In this document: positions 13,986-14,966 of the stretch, in pieces
Layout of the letters: every line of letters starts with the position of its first letter
Numbering within the stretch: position 1 is the first letter of the stretch
Source of the DNA: SIG452 sp045580405
Lineage (GTDB): Bacteria; Bacillota; Clostridia; UMGS1840
Length of the DNA stretch: 14,966 nucleotides
Direction: 5' to 3'
Assembly (NCBI GenBank): GCA_045580405.1
Contig: JAZNNT010000092.1
Coordinates: 1 to 14,966, forward strand
The notes under the pieces: generated by a model
The model's input: only the letters and a program-made list of their open reading frames with translations
What the model was told of the DNA's origin: nothing
The model's database searches: none
Position numbers and translations under genes: made by a program

Positions 13986-14966
13986 TTAAGGTTCTGCGTG
14001 GGTGGAATTCGGATAAGTAAATTCCACGGTGATTTGTGAGCCGATGGTAGCATATTCACCCGGTTCAATGCTTTGGGTGGAGGCTACTGCATTTTGTGTT
14101 GTATTGGCAATTCCAACTGCCTGGAACTGAAATTTTGCGTTTTCAATAATAGATTTTGCTTCTTCAAAGCTTTTTCCGATGATGTCGGGAACCTCCACGC
14201 TGTTGGAGGGACGGGAATCTCCGGTATATACAATCACGGTTCCGTTTCTTGCAACTGTAACACCGGGGAGGGGAACTTGTGTGGTTACCACTTCACCGTT
14301 TCCTTCCACCACACAGCGAAGACCGCTTTGGGAAAGAATTTGTCTTGCTTCGGTGAGATTCATTCCGGTAACACGGGGTACTGCAACGTCACCGGCTGCA
14401 TCCTGGCCTTCGGGAAGTTCGGGTTCCATATCCATATAGCGCAGCACGTCATCTAAAATTTTGGCTGCTAAGGGGGAAGCGATGGTACCACCCATGTGAT
14501 TTCCAACCGGGGGTTCGTCTAAAATAATTAAAATAGCAATCTGAGGATCGTTGGCAGGTGCAATTCCCACAAAGGATGCAACATATTTTTGATTTCCGCG
14601 GGGAACCTTTTCACTGGTACCTGTTTTTCCGCCAACACGCAGACCTTCTAAGTATGCCTTGTTACCGGTACCTTCCGATACAACGCTTTCCATTAAGCTG
14701 CGCATAATCTGAGAGGTTTGTGCGGAAATAACCTGACGCACTTCAACGGTTTCATAGTTTTCTAAGACGGTCCCGTTGGAGTCGGTAATCTGTTTTACCA
14801 GGTGAGGTTTTACTAAAATTCCGTCATTGGCAACGGCGCTGACTGCAGTAATCATCTGCAGGGGCGTTACAGTGGGACCCTGACCGAAGGATGCGGTAGC
14901 AAGTTCCACTTCGTTGAAGCTTCCTTCCGGATAGAACAGGCCGCTGGTTTCCCCATATAGTTCAAT
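13986..14966 (-). CDS. Class B penicillin-binding protein with two PASTA domains (FtsI/SpoVD type), partial
   Basis: The C-terminal 326 residues of a transpeptidase are visible; the frame runs off the right edge without a stop. A GTG at 14909 is an internal valine codon and not the start, since coding similarity continues through the preceding 19 codons. The transpeptidase domain fills about 1-180, with the KTGT box at 114-117 (in VGGKTGTSEK) next to the active site. The SxxK serine and SxN motif lie outside. Two PASTA domains follow (about 195-249 and 256-319), each beginning VxVPxxxG. It cross-links septal peptidoglycan outside the membrane with FtsW. Place at the head of murE fits PBP2B/FtsI or SpoVD; two PASTA repeats resemble PBP2B more than the one-PASTA Bacillus SpoVD. 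Confidence 0.95.
   Translation of the reverse strand: MELYGETSGLFYPEGSFNEVELATASFGQGPTVTPLQMITAVSAVANDGILVKPHLVKQITDSNGTVLENYETVEVRQVISAQTSQIMRSLMESVVSEGTGNKAYLEGLRVGGKTGTSEKVPRGNQKYVASFVGIAPANDPQIAILIILDEPPVGNHMGGTIASPLAAKILDDVLRYMDMEPELPEGQDAAGDVAVPRVTGMNLTEARQILSQSGLRCVVEGNGEVVTTQVPLPGVTVARNGTVIVYTGDSRPSNSVEVPDIIGKSFEEAKSIIENAKFQFQAVGIANTTQNAVASTQSIEPGEYATIGSQITVEFTYPNSTHAEP

Noticed and set aside
14907..14909. GTG as start of the PASTA penicillin-binding protein
   Set aside because: Upstream codons stay open and read as typical transpeptidase sequence (for example GLFYPEG), so the gene continues beyond the right edge and this GTG is an internal valine.
1..14966. CRISPR array, tRNA, insertion sequence, attachment site or defence system
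   Set aside because: No regularly spaced repeats, cloverleaf-like sequence, transposase frame or terminal repeats were seen; almost the whole window is accounted for by conserved housekeeping genes.

Overview
The window is most of a dcw (division and cell wall) cluster from a low-to-mid GC Firmicute, most likely an anaerobic member of class Clostridia. The pointers are the Firmicutes-type gene set next to ftsZ (a DUF881 protein and the small basic protein Sbp), a class B penicillin-binding protein with PASTA domains, a DUF6514-like small protein, strong purine-rich Shine-Dalgarno (SD) sites and TATAAT-type promoters. Lineage below class is not readable from the sequence. MurE carries the DNPR motif of meso-diaminopimelate-adding ligases, so the peptidoglycan is probably DAP-type.

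Right block (14966 down to 4571, all minus strand, read right to left): C-terminal part of a PASTA class B PBP, murE, murF, mraY, ftsW, murG, murA, ftsQ/divIB, a DUF881 gene and sbp. Gaps are short or negative, as in one operon. In pathway order, MurA makes the first committed UDP-MurNAc precursor. MurE and MurF finish the pentapeptide. MraY and MurG build lipid I and lipid II. FtsW polymerises lipid II and the PBP cross-links it at the septum, with FtsQ/DivIB as divisome scaffold. murD, murB, murC and ftsA are not in the cluster as seen here.

ftsZ (4423 to 3296, minus) follows sbp after about 150 bp that hold its own extended -10 promoter. It ends at a perfect 30-bp palindrome (3261-3290) that serves as a bidirectional terminator. 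The convergent partner is an 82-codon plus-strand gene (3000-3248) with its own extended -10 promoter.

Left block (2737 down to 1, minus): from a consensus-like promoter facing the small gene, a Cof-type HAD phosphatase, hflX, a YigZ/IMPACT protein and the first 14 codons of a further gene running off the left edge. This is a tightly packed housekeeping operon (0-bp junction, 14-bp overlap, 16-bp gap).

I see no mobile element, CRISPR array, tRNA, rRNA or sign of recent transfer, and no clearly new system. The points most worth checking are leader structures: a hairpin between the only SD and the start codon of ftsW, a stem that covers the SD of murA, and a 9-bp hairpin at the start of ftsQ. 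The shortened gene order (no murD, no ftsA, no spoIIGA-sigE-sigG after ftsZ) is also of interest.
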